Assembly: GCA_902478365.1 (NCBI GenBank)
Contig: CABSKX010000062.1
Location: forward strand, 1 to 12,022
Direction: 5' to 3'
From: an uncultured Collinsella sp.
GTDB lineage: Bacteria; Actinomycetota; Coriobacteriia; Coriobacteriales; Coriobacteriaceae
Length of the DNA stretch: 12,022 nt
Made by a program: the position numbers and the translations under genes. Below, one piece after another: positions 1-6,462 of the stretch (its first letter is position 1; each line of letters begins with the position of its first letter). Under the pieces are notes generated by a model. The model searched no databases. It saw only the letters and a list, made by a program, of their open reading frames with translations, and had not been told where the DNA came from.

Positions 1-26
1 CAACTCCTGCGGCCCCGCCTGGTGTG

Positions 27-50
27 CGCGGATGTGTCCGCCAATCCGCG
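27..50 (-). terminator. Possible terminator hairpin after the lipoprotein gene
   Basis: A perfect 7-bp inverted repeat (CGCGGAT at 27-33, ATCCGCG at 44-50) with a 10-nt loop lies 17 nt beyond the stop of the lipoprotein gene on the minus strand. No T-run follows, so it would be an atypical terminator. It could equally be chance in GC-rich DNA or a protein-binding palindrome. Confidence 0.3.
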
Positions 51-67
51 GCTGTCGGTGTCTGCCG

Positions 68-910
68 TTACGCGATGGTTGCGCTGTAAGAGGCGACGTC
101 CTCGTAGGAATCGGTCAGGTAGGCGTCGATGCCGATGGTCGTATTGACGAGGTCGTCAAGGCTGTCAAGCTCGCCGCTCGAGAACGTGAATTCCTCGGTG
201 GCGTTGGTGCCGGGCATCAGGTGAGCCGAGAACCAGGGTTCCTTCATGGTGCCGTTGACGTTGGTCTTGCCGGAAGGAGCGTAGAAGGTCAGGTCCTTGT
301 CGCTCTTGTTGGTGATGTTGACGACAAAGCCGATGTCGCCCCAGTCGTCCTTGAACTTCTCGGTGATGGTGATGGTGCACAGATCGTCATCGGCGACGGT
401 GACGGCGGGGGAGATTTCGACGCTCTGGACATCGTCGTCTTCGACGGCCTCATCGATCTCCTCTTCCTTCTCGGCCGCCTCGCGATCCTTCTTCACCGTG
501 CCGGACAGATCCTTGTCGGACTTGGTGAAGATAAGCTTGTCGCCGTCCACCTCAAGGACGAGCTTGTCGTCCTTGAGCTTCAGGTCGTGCGACTCATCTT
601 CGGCGGTGATCGTTACGGTGGTGGCGTCCTTGGCTTCCCATTTCAGGTCGGCGATTTCAAGGAACATATCGAGGACGCCTGTGCCGTCCTCGTCGAGGAT
701 CAGGACGCAGTTGAGGCCCCACTCCTTGAGCATATCCATGTACTCATCGGTGAGCTCTTCGCCATCCAAGGTTCCACCCGAGTACTGCCAGCTGCCGACG
801 AAGTTGGCCTTGGGGTCCTTGCCGCCGCCGCTGCAGCCCGTCAGGGCAAAGGCGAGCGCCAGTACGCATGTCAGAAATGCGAGTACGGACTTTTTGAACG
901 TTGTCTTCAT
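68..910 (-). CDS. Secreted lipoprotein with lipocalin-like and Ig-like halves
   Basis: This encodes a 280-aa lipoprotein of unknown function. The start is the ATG at 910, because a GGAGG ribosome-binding site lies 5 nt upstream and a lipoprotein signal peptide follows at once: a KK-rich N-terminus, a hydrophobic stretch at residues 8-22, and the lipobox LTGC ending at Cys26. A longer open frame upstream overlaps the preceding gene and is not credible. Residues ~37-130 (from VGSWQYSGG) resemble the small beta-barrel, lipocalin-like domains of Gram-positive lipoproteins. Residues ~141-160 form an acidic linker, and ~175-280 resemble an Ig-like domain of the DUF4352/DUF5105 type, with a VNITNKSDKDL strand pair. 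It should be anchored on the outer face of the membrane. It follows the SPFH gene by 80 bp, with a hairpin in the gap, so it is either the attenuated last gene of that operon or separately expressed. The domain calls come from sequence character only. Confidence 0.88.
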   Translation of the reverse strand: MKTTFKKSVLAFLTCVLALAFALTGCSGGGKDPKANFVGSWQYSGGTLDGEELTDEYMDMLKEWGLNCVLILDEDGTGVLDMFLEIADLKWEAKDATTVTITAEDESHDLKLKDDKLVLEVDGDKLIFTKSDKDLSGTVKKDREAAEKEEEIDEAVEDDDVQSVEISPAVTVADDDLCTITITEKFKDDWGDIGFVVNITNKSDKDLTFYAPSGKTNVNGTMKEPWFSAHLMPGTNATEEFTFSSGELDSLDDLVNTTIGIDAYLTDSYEDVASYSATIA

Positions 911-949
911 GGTGTCCTCCTTTATCGAACGAAACCCATAGAAGCAAAT

Positions 950-971
950 GCGGGGGTGGCGGATCCCCCGC
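950..971 (-). terminator. Probable (partial) terminator between SPFH and lipoprotein genes
   Basis: A 7-bp GC stem (GCGGGGG at 950-956 with CCCCCGC-type partner at 965-971) and an 8-nt loop begin about 20 nt past the SPFH stop codon. On the minus strand it is followed by ATTTGCTTCT, a poor T-tract. Only about 40 nt separate it from the lipoprotein start and no good promoter fits there, so read-through into that gene seems likely. Confidence 0.5.
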
Positions 972-990
972 CAATTACCAGATAGAGGGG

Positions 991-2226
991 CTAGGGCCGG
1001 GGCGTTCCGCAGTTGCTGCAAAACTTGCCGCCGTTTTCGCTGCCGCAGTTGGGGCAGAACCACTTGGCCGGTGCCGGGGCGGGCGCGGGACTGCCGCACT
1101 CGGAGCAGAACTTGCCGGTGTTGGTGGCGCCGCAGCTGCAGGTCCATGCGCCAGCCGCAGGCGCGGCGGCAGGAGCCGGGGCGGGTGCCGTAGCCGGCTG
1201 CGGGGCGGCCTGCTGCTGTGCCTGGCCGGCGGCGAACAGCTGGCTGGCGTTCATGCCGCCCATGCCACCTGCCATGCCCATGCCCATAAAGCCTGCCATC
1301 GCGCCGTTGGGGTTGGCGGCTGCCGCGCGCATTGCGTCGCTCTGGGCGCTGGCGATGTTGGCTGCCGCCATGGTGGGATCGCGCATAACCGCGGCTTTCT
1401 GCAGGTCCTTGATCATCTGCTCGTCTTCTTGCGAGGCGGCGATGGAGTTGACGCCAAAGCTCACGATCTCAACGCCGCGCAGGTCGCGCCAGTCGGCAGA
1501 GAGGACCTCGTTGAGCGCGCGGGCGAGCTCGGTGGTGTGACCGGGGATGGCGCTGTAGCGGATGCCCATCTCCGAGATCTTGGCAAAGGCGGGCTGCAGG
1601 GCGGTGAGCAGCTCGGACTTAAGCTGGCTGTCGATCTTATCGCGCGTGTAACTATCGGTCACGTTGCCGCATACGTTGGTGTAGAACAGCAGCGGGTTGG
1701 TGATGCGGTACGAATATTCGCCGTTGCAGCGCACGGAGATGTCGACGTCCAGGCCAATGTTGTTATCGACCACGCGGAAGGGCACGGGCGAGGCGGTGCC
1801 GTACTTGTTGCCGATGATCTCCTTGGTGTTGATGAAGTAGACGCGCTGGTCCTTGCCCGCGTCGCCGCCAAAGGTAAAGCGGCTGCCGATATTGGCGAAG
1901 GTCTCCTTGATGGAGTCGCCCAGGTTGCCGCTAAAGACACTCGGCTCGCTGCCGGTATCGAAGACGAACTCACCGGGCTCCAGCGCGACTTCGATGATCT
2001 TGCCGTTTTGCACCACGAGCATGCCCTGGCCGTCGTTGACGGCGATGACGGAGCCGTTGGAGATGACGTTGTCCTCGCCGCGCGTGTTGGAGCTGCGGCC
2101 ACCGGTGCGTTTGCTGCCCTTGCAGGCCAAGACGTCAGCAGGCATCGATTCGCAATAGATAAATTCCTTCCACTGGTCGGCCATGACGCCGCCGGCAGCT
2201 CCCAATCCAGCTTTCAAGAGTCCCAT
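991..2226 (-). CDS. SPFH-domain protein with two C-terminal zinc ribbons (YdjI-like)
   Basis: This is a 411-aa soluble SPFH/band-7 protein of the 'virion core protein' type (Bacillus YdjI class). Residues ~20-280 carry the SPFH region, including VALEPGEFVFDTG (~80-92) and the later helical part LQPAFAKISEMGIRY. A Gly/Met-rich stretch (~308-326) and an Ala/Pro/Gln linker (~335-360) follow. Two zinc ribbons come next: Cys363/365-374/377, whose first knuckle is CxC rather than CxxC, and Cys391/394-403/406. No membrane helix is seen, so membrane attachment would need a partner, plausibly the adjacent two-helix zinc-ribbon protein, as YdjG does for YdjI in Bacillus. The start has AAAGGA 9 nt upstream. 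It lies 48 bp after the preceding gene and is surely co-transcribed with it. The family is clear; a role in envelope stress or membrane organisation is inferred. Confidence 0.9.
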   Translation of the reverse strand: MGLLKAGLGAAGGVMADQWKEFIYCESMPADVLACKGSKRTGGRSSNTRGEDNVISNGSVIAVNDGQGMLVVQNGKIIEVALEPGEFVFDTGSEPSVFSGNLGDSIKETFANIGSRFTFGGDAGKDQRVYFINTKEIIGNKYGTASPVPFRVVDNNIGLDVDISVRCNGEYSYRITNPLLFYTNVCGNVTDSYTRDKIDSQLKSELLTALQPAFAKISEMGIRYSAIPGHTTELARALNEVLSADWRDLRGVEIVSFGVNSIAASQEDEQMIKDLQKAAVMRDPTMAAANIASAQSDAMRAAAANPNGAMAGFMGMGMAGGMGGMNASQLFAAGQAQQQAAPQPATAPAPAPAAAPAAGAWTCSCGATNTGKFCSECGSPAPAPAPAKWFCPNCGSENGGKFCSNCGTPRP

Positions 2227-2274
2227 GGTGATCTTCCTTTCTCGTCAAAGGCCGGGTGGTATTGGTCAGGATGG

Positions 2275-3597
2275 TTAATCGTCCTTGTCGTCTTTCATGA
2301 CAACGGTGGTCTCGGTGTGGCTGAAGGTGTCGTGCTTCTCGGTCAGGTCGAGCTCGCCGCAGTACTCGTCGGCGTGGGTGGCCTCGTTGGCCGTCTTGAG
2401 CTGGCCTACCAGTAGCACGTCTCCGATAATCGCGATGATCAGCGGCGCGATGACGTTGATGAGGATGCCCTCGATATCAAAGGTGAGGTAATCCGGATCG
2501 AAGGCGTATTCCCCCATAAAGAGAATCTGGGAGAGGATAAATCCGATCACAAAGAACAGCACCGAGGCGATGGCGAGCTTGGGCTTGGAGCAGGGGAGCT
2601 CGCCGACCAAGCGGCCGGTCTGGCCGTTCATGGCAAACAGGTAGCTCTTGCCGTTCCACGAGGTGGAGAGCATCCAGACGGGGAACAGGGCGTAGTCGCT
2701 GTCTTCCCAGGTGTAGTCGAGCTGCTTGCTTTCGACCGTGGCATCGTCGTATTCGTCGACGACGGTCTCACGCAGGGCCGAGATCGTGCTTTCTTCCATA
2801 CGGCGCTCGGCGCGCGCCTTGCAGGTCTCGCAGTCCTTGTCGTAACGGTTGGCGATGTAGCCGGGCATATATGCGATCGAGAACGGACGCAGTGCGTCGT
2901 AGTCAAACGGCTCGATGGCGTCCATGTGGCCGTCGGGCATCTTGGACGATCCGTCGACGGGCACGCGCTTAAACGAGATATTGCCCTTGCGATAGGCATC
3001 GTAGTGGTCGGTGGTCGTGACGGTGCGGTCGGATTCCTCGGTCACGGTCTCGTTGGTCGCGTCAAAGTACACTTCGCCGTCAACGCGGGCGCCGTAGAGC
3101 CAAAACGGCACGTAGACACCTTGGACCTCGTCGATGTGGTTGCCGGTGACAAAGCTCTTGGGCAGCAAGATCTTGCCCTTGTAGTGTTCCTTGAGTGCGG
3201 CCGTGACGTCATCGCGCCCGAGCTTAAACGGAATCACCAGGTCGGGTGAGAAGTCGCCAGAGAGCTGGCCGGGCGCCACGGCGGAGTTACCGCAGTACGG
3301 GCAGGTGGTGACGGCGACGGTGCCGTCGGACACGAGCTCGGCGCCGCACGACGAGCAGATGTAGCCGGCGTTTTGGGCCAGCTCCTGCACGGCATCGTCG
3401 ACAGCAGGCTTGGGGGCCGCGGCTGCGGCATCGGCTTTGGCATCTGCCTTGTCCTGGCGCTCGCGATAGAGGGCCTCGACTTCTTCGACTTCAAAGCGCG
3501 AGTCACAGTAGTCGCAGACGAGCTTTTGCTCGGCGCTGGCAAAATGCAAGGGGCCACCGCAGGCAGGGCACTGATAGTTAACGCTCTCGAAGGCCAT
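2275..3597 (-). CDS. Zinc-ribbon membrane protein (YdjG-like, TFIIB-type ribbon)
   Basis: This 440-aa protein begins with two zinc ribbons: Cys10/13 with Cys28/31, and Cys81/84 with Cys99/102, separated by a charged Ala/Asp/Lys linker (~45-70). Residues ~115-335 form a conserved soluble domain (VIPFKLGRDDV near the start, VYVPFWLYGARVDGE at ~161). Two hydrophobic helices follow at ~340-361 and ~378-398, then a charged tail ending KDDKDD. Databases often call such proteins 'TFIIB-type zinc ribbon' or, misleadingly, primosomal/helicase-like; no helicase motif is present. The architecture matches Bacillus YdjG, a membrane anchor for an SPFH partner in the PspA system. The gene starts at an ATG with AAAGGA upstream, lies 24 bp after the DUF4428 gene and 48 bp before the SPFH gene. 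The function as a membrane anchor is inferred from architecture and gene order. Confidence 0.88.
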   Translation of the reverse strand: MAFESVNYQCPACGGPLHFASAEQKLVCDYCDSRFEVEEVEALYRERQDKADAKADAAAAAPKPAVDDAVQELAQNAGYICSSCGAELVSDGTVAVTTCPYCGNSAVAPGQLSGDFSPDLVIPFKLGRDDVTAALKEHYKGKILLPKSFVTGNHIDEVQGVYVPFWLYGARVDGEVYFDATNETVTEESDRTVTTTDHYDAYRKGNISFKRVPVDGSSKMPDGHMDAIEPFDYDALRPFSIAYMPGYIANRYDKDCETCKARAERRMEESTISALRETVVDEYDDATVESKQLDYTWEDSDYALFPVWMLSTSWNGKSYLFAMNGQTGRLVGELPCSKPKLAIASVLFFVIGFILSQILFMGEYAFDPDYLTFDIEGILINVIAPLIIAIIGDVLLVGQLKTANEATHADEYCGELDLTEKHDTFSHTETTVVMKDDKDD

Positions 3598-3621
3598 GAT
3601 CGGTCCTTTCGCTGCCGGAGG

Positions 3622-4359
3622 CTATGCGCCGATGGCGCCGCCGCAGTATTCGCAGCGCCCACTGGCATCGGGAATGGTGGTGGCTCCGCAGAAGGGGCAG
3701 GTCACCGCGGTCTTGGGGGCCTTGGCGGCCACGACGCTGTCGCGCGTCTCCTGGCGCAGCTGCACCAGCGCGTCGCGGACCTCGGTTGCCTGGCGCTTGG
3801 CCTCGCGGTATTCGATGGAGCCGCGCTGATCGATGGTGGAGTCGTTCACGCGCAGGTTGATCTCGGTAAAGTACGGCGTGTTGACGTGGATGGTCAGATT
3901 AAAGTCGTAATCCAGGTCGTAGCGCGGCGGGTTGTAGCTCTCGCGCTCGCCGTCCTTGGTCTCGCGATAGATCTCGGTGCGATGCTCGTCGATATCCATA
4001 TCGCAGCCGAGTACCTGCGAGAACTCGATGATGTCGGGATTGGCGTCGCGCCAGCGGCTCTGCGAAGTGATGATCAGCAGGCCCGCGTCCTCATCGAGCA
4101 TAATATTGGTGCGCCCGGCAGAAAGCGTGCGCGTGGGGTTGAACGAAGACAGGCGTTCGGCGTTGGCCTCGCGGTAGGCGAGTTGCTCACGGATGTCGTC
4201 CGCGGTGCTGGAGCGATAGCCGTGAAAGTAGGGGGAGAGCTTGCCGGCGCACTCTTTGCACAGGTAGCCTTCATTGATTTTTGTCTTACCTAGAAGTCCC
4301 AGCTCGGTACCGCAAATCGCGCACTCTTTCTTCTCGAACATCTTGTCAAAGAAGCCCAT
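3622..4359 (-). CDS. DUF4428 protein with N- and C-terminal zinc ribbons
   Basis: This 245-aa soluble protein has a DUF4428-type zinc ribbon at the N-terminus (Cys13/16 and Cys34/37, in the pattern CAICG...CKEC). A mixed alpha/beta middle part (~75-180) follows, with acidic strands such as YDLDYDFNLTIHV; proteins of this kind resemble the Bacillus YokE/short-PH-like proteins, though I cannot be sure. A charged helix (~180-212) leads to a second ribbon, Cys221/224 and Cys236/239. The ATG at 4359 has GGGAGG 7 nt upstream. It is the first gene of the run with the two-ribbon membrane protein and the SPFH protein, the gaps being 24 and 48 bp. All three carry paired zinc ribbons at an end, which suggests that they contact one another or a common partner. 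The molecular function is unknown. Confidence 0.87.
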   Translation of the reverse strand: MGFFDKMFEKKECAICGTELGLLGKTKINEGYLCKECAGKLSPYFHGYRSSTADDIREQLAYREANAERLSSFNPTRTLSAGRTNIMLDEDAGLLIITSQSRWRDANPDIIEFSQVLGCDMDIDEHRTEIYRETKDGERESYNPPRYDLDYDFNLTIHVNTPYFTEINLRVNDSTIDQRGSIEYREAKRQATEVRDALVQLRQETRDSVVAAKAPKTAVTCPFCGATTIPDASGRCEYCGGAIGA

Positions 4360-4367
4360 GGCTGCCT

Positions 4368-4405
4368 CCCATCAACTGGTAGCGTGTGTCACTTTTGATG
4401 ATGGG
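4368..4405 (-). promoter_or_regulatory. Hairpin that could cover the DUF4428 ribosome-binding site
   Basis: On the minus strand CCCATCA (from 4405 to 4399) can pair perfectly with TGATGGG (from 4374 to 4368), and the second arm overlaps the GGGAGG ribosome-binding site of the DUF4428 gene. The 24-nt loop makes the hairpin only moderately stable. It may lower translation of the first gene in the operon, or be chance. Confidence 0.25.
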
Positions 4406-4439
4406 GGAGTGCGCGATCCTTCGCGATACCCAGACGGCT

Positions 4440-4571
4440 CAAGGAGTCTCCACAACTGGGACACATGGCCCATTTTTCATCCGACACATAGGGACACTCC
4501 TTGCTGCGGGTAGTCATTGGGCACTCATTGGGGACGTACTTCAATGAGTGGCAGTTGGAGACACTCCTTGC
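4440..4571. repeat. Nested inverted repeats built from an AAGGAGTGTC-type unit
   Basis: Three related copies of one unit occur here. The plus-strand copy (4441-4451, AAGGAGTCTCC) is matched in inverted form at 4492-4502 with one mismatch. It is matched again over 19 nt at 4552-4570, arms 4440-4458 and 4552-4570 pairing apart from two 2-nt offsets. A 12-bp direct repeat GACACTCCTTGC is at 4493-4504 and 4560-4571. GGGACAC also recurs between them. The block has no coding look and sits in the divergent gap between the zinc-ribbon operon and the LuxR gene. It looks like an accretion of short palindromic elements. Confidence 0.7.
4522..4550. repeat. Palindromic element, copy A (constant loop GGGGACGTACTTC)
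   Basis: CACTCATT (4522-4529) and AATGAGTG (4543-4550) form a perfect 8-bp stem around the 13-nt loop GGGGACGTACTTC. A second copy at 10434-10462 has a loop differing at two of 13 positions and a stem with two compensatory changes. Just upstream, 4508-4521 (GGGTAGTCATTGGG) repeats 14 bp of the left flank and arm of that second copy, so this site looks like one element inserted next to half of another. Confidence 0.75.
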
Positions 4572-4677
4572 CGAGCTAGAGGCCGCGCGTGTCCCTTCTG
4601 GTCCATGAGGCTCAAAACCGCGGTGTGACGTGAACGGCTGGGGTCAAATTTGCAGCATTTCAAGCCTGGCTTCGATA

Positions 4678-4706
4678 TTGAGACTGGTTCTTTATTAAAA
4701 TAGATT
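4678..4706 (+). promoter_or_regulatory. Candidate promoter of the LuxR gene
   Basis: TTGAGA (4678-4683) and TAGATT (4701-4706) are separated by 17 bp, and a start point near 4713 would leave a leader of about 25 nt. An overlapping TAAAAT (4696-4701) is a closer -10 match but lacks a -35 partner. The surrounding 60 bp are AT-rich compared with the flanks, which supports a promoter here. Confidence 0.42.
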
Positions 4707-4736
4707 TCCAGACAATTGAGCGACTGGGGGTTAACC

Positions 4737-5093
4737 ATGGGGGACATGGGAGACACAACCGCATATTTGCGTCGGGGCATTCGGGAGATTATATGCCTGG
4801 CGCTGTTCTTCTTCACGTTTTTGGCGTGCGAGTATCTCTTTGACGTGCGCATGGCCGAGTTCGTGTCTCCGGACGAGGTTGTTATTTATGAGAGCCTTGT
4901 TATCGGCGCGAGCGTGATTGGCTTTTTTGTGCGTCCTATTCTGTACTATCGCCGTCCCCATGCCATTGAAGCAACGAGTGACGTTACGGGTGTTTTGCTG
5001 GTGGCGGCATTGCTGCTGTTGATTATGGCGGTTCAGGTTGAGGTGATAATTGCCGGCGGTTTGGTGGCGTGCTGCGCGCTGGGCTACTGCTGA
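4737..5093 (+). CDS. N-terminal membrane fragment of the interrupted LuxR regulator
   Basis: This is a 118-aa fragment with about four hydrophobic segments (~18-34, 51-72, 87-104 and 105-118), ending in CCALGYC just before the TGA. If made alone it would be a small membrane protein without any effector domain. An in-frame TTG at 4716 gives a 7-residue longer version but has no ribosome-binding site, whereas the ATG at 4737 follows GGGGG with normal spacing. It is best seen as the front part of the 4737-6281 gene rather than an independent gene. Confidence 0.5.
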   Translation: MGDMGDTTAYLRRGIREIICLALFFFTFLACEYLFDVRMAEFVSPDEVVIYESLVIGASVIGFFVRPILYYRRPHAIEATSDVTGVLLVAALLLLIMAVQVEVIIAGGLVACCALGYC

Positions 5094-5141
5094 TCGACTA
5101 CCCATGCAAACTTTGCGCGGCGCTTTGCACGGACGCCCTGC

Positions 5142-6281
5142 TTGGCGCGTGCGGCTGCGCTTTCCTACGCCATGGGCGTTCTGGTGCAGGTGCTCAACCA
5201 CATGGTGATGCCTGCCGGCATTCCTCAGCAGGCTGTTCTGGTCGTCTGCGCGATCGCGCAGGTGGCGTCGCTCCACGGTGCCCGACGCGCCAAGCTGCGC
5301 GACGAGTCCGATCCCAGCTTTGAACCCAGTGTTGCCGGGCTTTCGGTAGATGCTCTGGAATATGGCGCCAAGTGGCATGACGATCCCGAGGCAAAGGCGG
5401 CATTCCGCCGCACTGCAGCTCGCTTGACCGTGGCGACAGCGTATCTTTCCGGCGTATTCGCCGCTCTCAACGCGGGCCTCACGACCCTGCATGCTACCGG
5501 AGCCGTTGATTTGGGTGACTGGCCGCGCCTGCTGCTTGTCGTGAGCTCGTTGGCCGCCGGCGTCCTATTTGACCTGCGCGGCCGTTCGTATATGAATATC
5601 GGCATGACATGCGCCGCCATGTTGTCTACGCTTTCGTTTTTTGTGCTCATCGTCGAGGGCAATGGCGGCAACGAGCTTGCTGCCACGATCATCTTTTATC
5701 TGGGCTCGGGCTTCTTTGTGGTGTTCTTTACCACAAAATTCGCCGCCATCTCGCTCTATGCGCGCTGGTCATATTTTTGGCCGTGCATGGGCCGCGTCGT
5801 CAACAACGTGTGCTCGATGCTCGTGACGGCGCCGGCAGTGGCGATTATTTTGAGTCAAAACGTGCTGGCTGCAGTCGGCGCGGCGCTCGTGATGTTTGTG
5901 GGTATTGCGATTACGCTGCTGGGGCAGTTGGGGCAACGAGCCGATGATGCCGCGATGCGGGACGGACTGACGCTTGCCACCGACGATCTTGGTGGGGATC
6001 TTGCGCCCACATGCTCCGACCCCGAGCCCGTGGAGGCAGCGGAGCTCACGTCCGATGAACGCCTTGATGCCTTCGTCGCCACCTTTGGGCTTACAGAGCG
6101 CGAGCGCGATATTCTTGAGGTCTTGGTCGTTTCGGACCAGAGCGTTCAGGACATCGCCACAACGCTCTTTCTTTCGCGCTCCACGCTCTATCGCCACATT
6201 TCTTCGATCAACAAAAAGGCCGGTACCGCCTCGCGCGTGGCCCTCATCAACTTCTTCTGGTCCTGGACGCCCAAGGACTAG
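5142..6281 (+). CDS. C-terminal part of the interrupted LuxR regulator, with HTH
   Basis: The frame after the stop runs 379 residues if begun at the TTG at 5142, or 369 from the ATG at 5172; neither has a convincing ribosome-binding site, and both fall inside a membrane helix. Further hydrophobic segments lie at ~97-115, 128-143, 153-171, 180-197, 222-237 and 242-262. A variable linker (~265-310) leads to a typical GerE/LuxR DNA-binding domain at ~315-372 (about 6085-6260), with LTERERDILEVL, then VQDIATTLFLSRSTLYRHISS as the recognition part. The HTH is intact, so the product could still bind DNA if translation restarted or the stop were read through. The stop codon is followed within 15 nt by a long palindrome. 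Confidence 0.6.
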   Translation: MARAAALSYAMGVLVQVLNHMVMPAGIPQQAVLVVCAIAQVASLHGARRAKLRDESDPSFEPSVAGLSVDALEYGAKWHDDPEAKAAFRRTAARLTVATAYLSGVFAALNAGLTTLHATGAVDLGDWPRLLLVVSSLAAGVLFDLRGRSYMNIGMTCAAMLSTLSFFVLIVEGNGGNELAATIIFYLGSGFFVVFFTTKFAAISLYARWSYFWPCMGRVVNNVCSMLVTAPAVAIILSQNVLAAVGAALVMFVGIAITLLGQLGQRADDAAMRDGLTLATDDLGGDLAPTCSDPEPVEAAELTSDERLDAFVATFGLTERERDILEVLVVSDQSVQDIATTLFLSRSTLYRHISSINKKAGTASRVALINFFWSWTPKD

Positions 6282-6295
6282 CTAATCTCCCAATA

Positions 6296-6362
6296 AGTTG
6301 CGGTGGAATAGTCCCTAAATTAAAGTCACGGGGCTTTAAACAGGAACTATTTCACCGCAACT
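6296..6362. repeat. Long compound palindrome between convergent genes
   Basis: Outer arms AGTTGCGGTGGAATAGT (6296-6312) and ACTATTTCACCGCAACT (6346-6362) pair over 17 bp with one mismatch. Inside them TTAAAG (6320-6325) and CTTTAA (6334-6339) form a second perfect stem around TCACGGGG. The element sits between the end of the LuxR gene (plus) and the end of mgtA (minus), so it may work as a terminator for either strand, but no T-run follows on either side. Its size and build resemble the palindrome at 10469-10538 although the sequence differs, pointing to a dispersed repeat. Confidence 0.7.
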
Positions 6363-6377
6363 GCTGGGGGGATAGAC

Positions 6378-6440
6378 TGCGGCGGCGGCAGAGGCAACGG
6401 CAGCGGCGTTGGCAGCTGTGGTAGTGGCAACGGCAGCTGG
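6378..6440. repeat. GGC-rich low-complexity stretch after mgtA
   Basis: The stretch is a degenerate run of GGCRRC-type hexamers; GGCAACGGCAGC occurs twice, at 6393-6404 and 6426-6437. On the minus strand one frame reads as a Leu/Pro repeat, but it is out of frame with and downstream of the mgtA stop, so I do not treat it as coding. Replication slippage is the likely origin. Confidence 0.5.
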
Positions 6441-6462
6441 CAGGGTGTTTTCCGTCTACTTG

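Larger units (their letters stand above)
4737..6281 (+). pseudogene. Membrane-spanning LuxR regulator interrupted by an in-frame TGA
   Basis: Read as one frame this is a 514-codon gene for a regulator with a polytopic membrane domain and a C-terminal LuxR/GerE helix-turn-helix, a type abundant in Coriobacteriia. The frame is continuous, but codon 119 (5091-5093) is TGA. The residues on both sides keep the character of one protein: after the stop the frame reads STTHANFARRFARTPCLARA and continues into another membrane helix with no shift. Third-position GC stays high throughout. A single nonsense substitution (for example TGG or CGA to TGA) is therefore the simplest explanation. The start is the ATG at 4737 behind GGGGG. 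The likely role of the intact gene was to control a nearby transport or metabolic gene from the membrane, but no obvious target gene is paired with it here. The two pieces are listed separately. Confidence 0.72.

Noticed and set aside
32..985. Long open frames antisense to the lipoprotein gene (and similar ones antisense to the SPFH, zinc-ribbon and mgtA genes)
   Set aside because: They mirror the real genes in high-GC DNA, lack ribosome-binding sites and family resemblance, and are compositionally shadow frames.
2275..3597. Primosomal/helicase function for the zinc-ribbon membrane protein
   Set aside because: Database names of this sort arise from the zinc ribbons alone; there is no Walker A/B or helicase motif, and there are two C-terminal membrane helices.
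4440..4571. CRISPR array
   Set aside because: The repeats are few, in both orientations, of unequal spacing and palindromic in nested fashion; there are no regular spacers and no cas genes.
5091..5093. TGA in the LuxR gene as a selenocysteine codon
   Set aside because: The following sequence only offers a weak TGCAAA/TTTGCA pairing at 5105-5129, not a bacterial SECIS at the usual place, and LuxR membrane regulators have no known selenoprotein members. A nonsense mutation is simpler.
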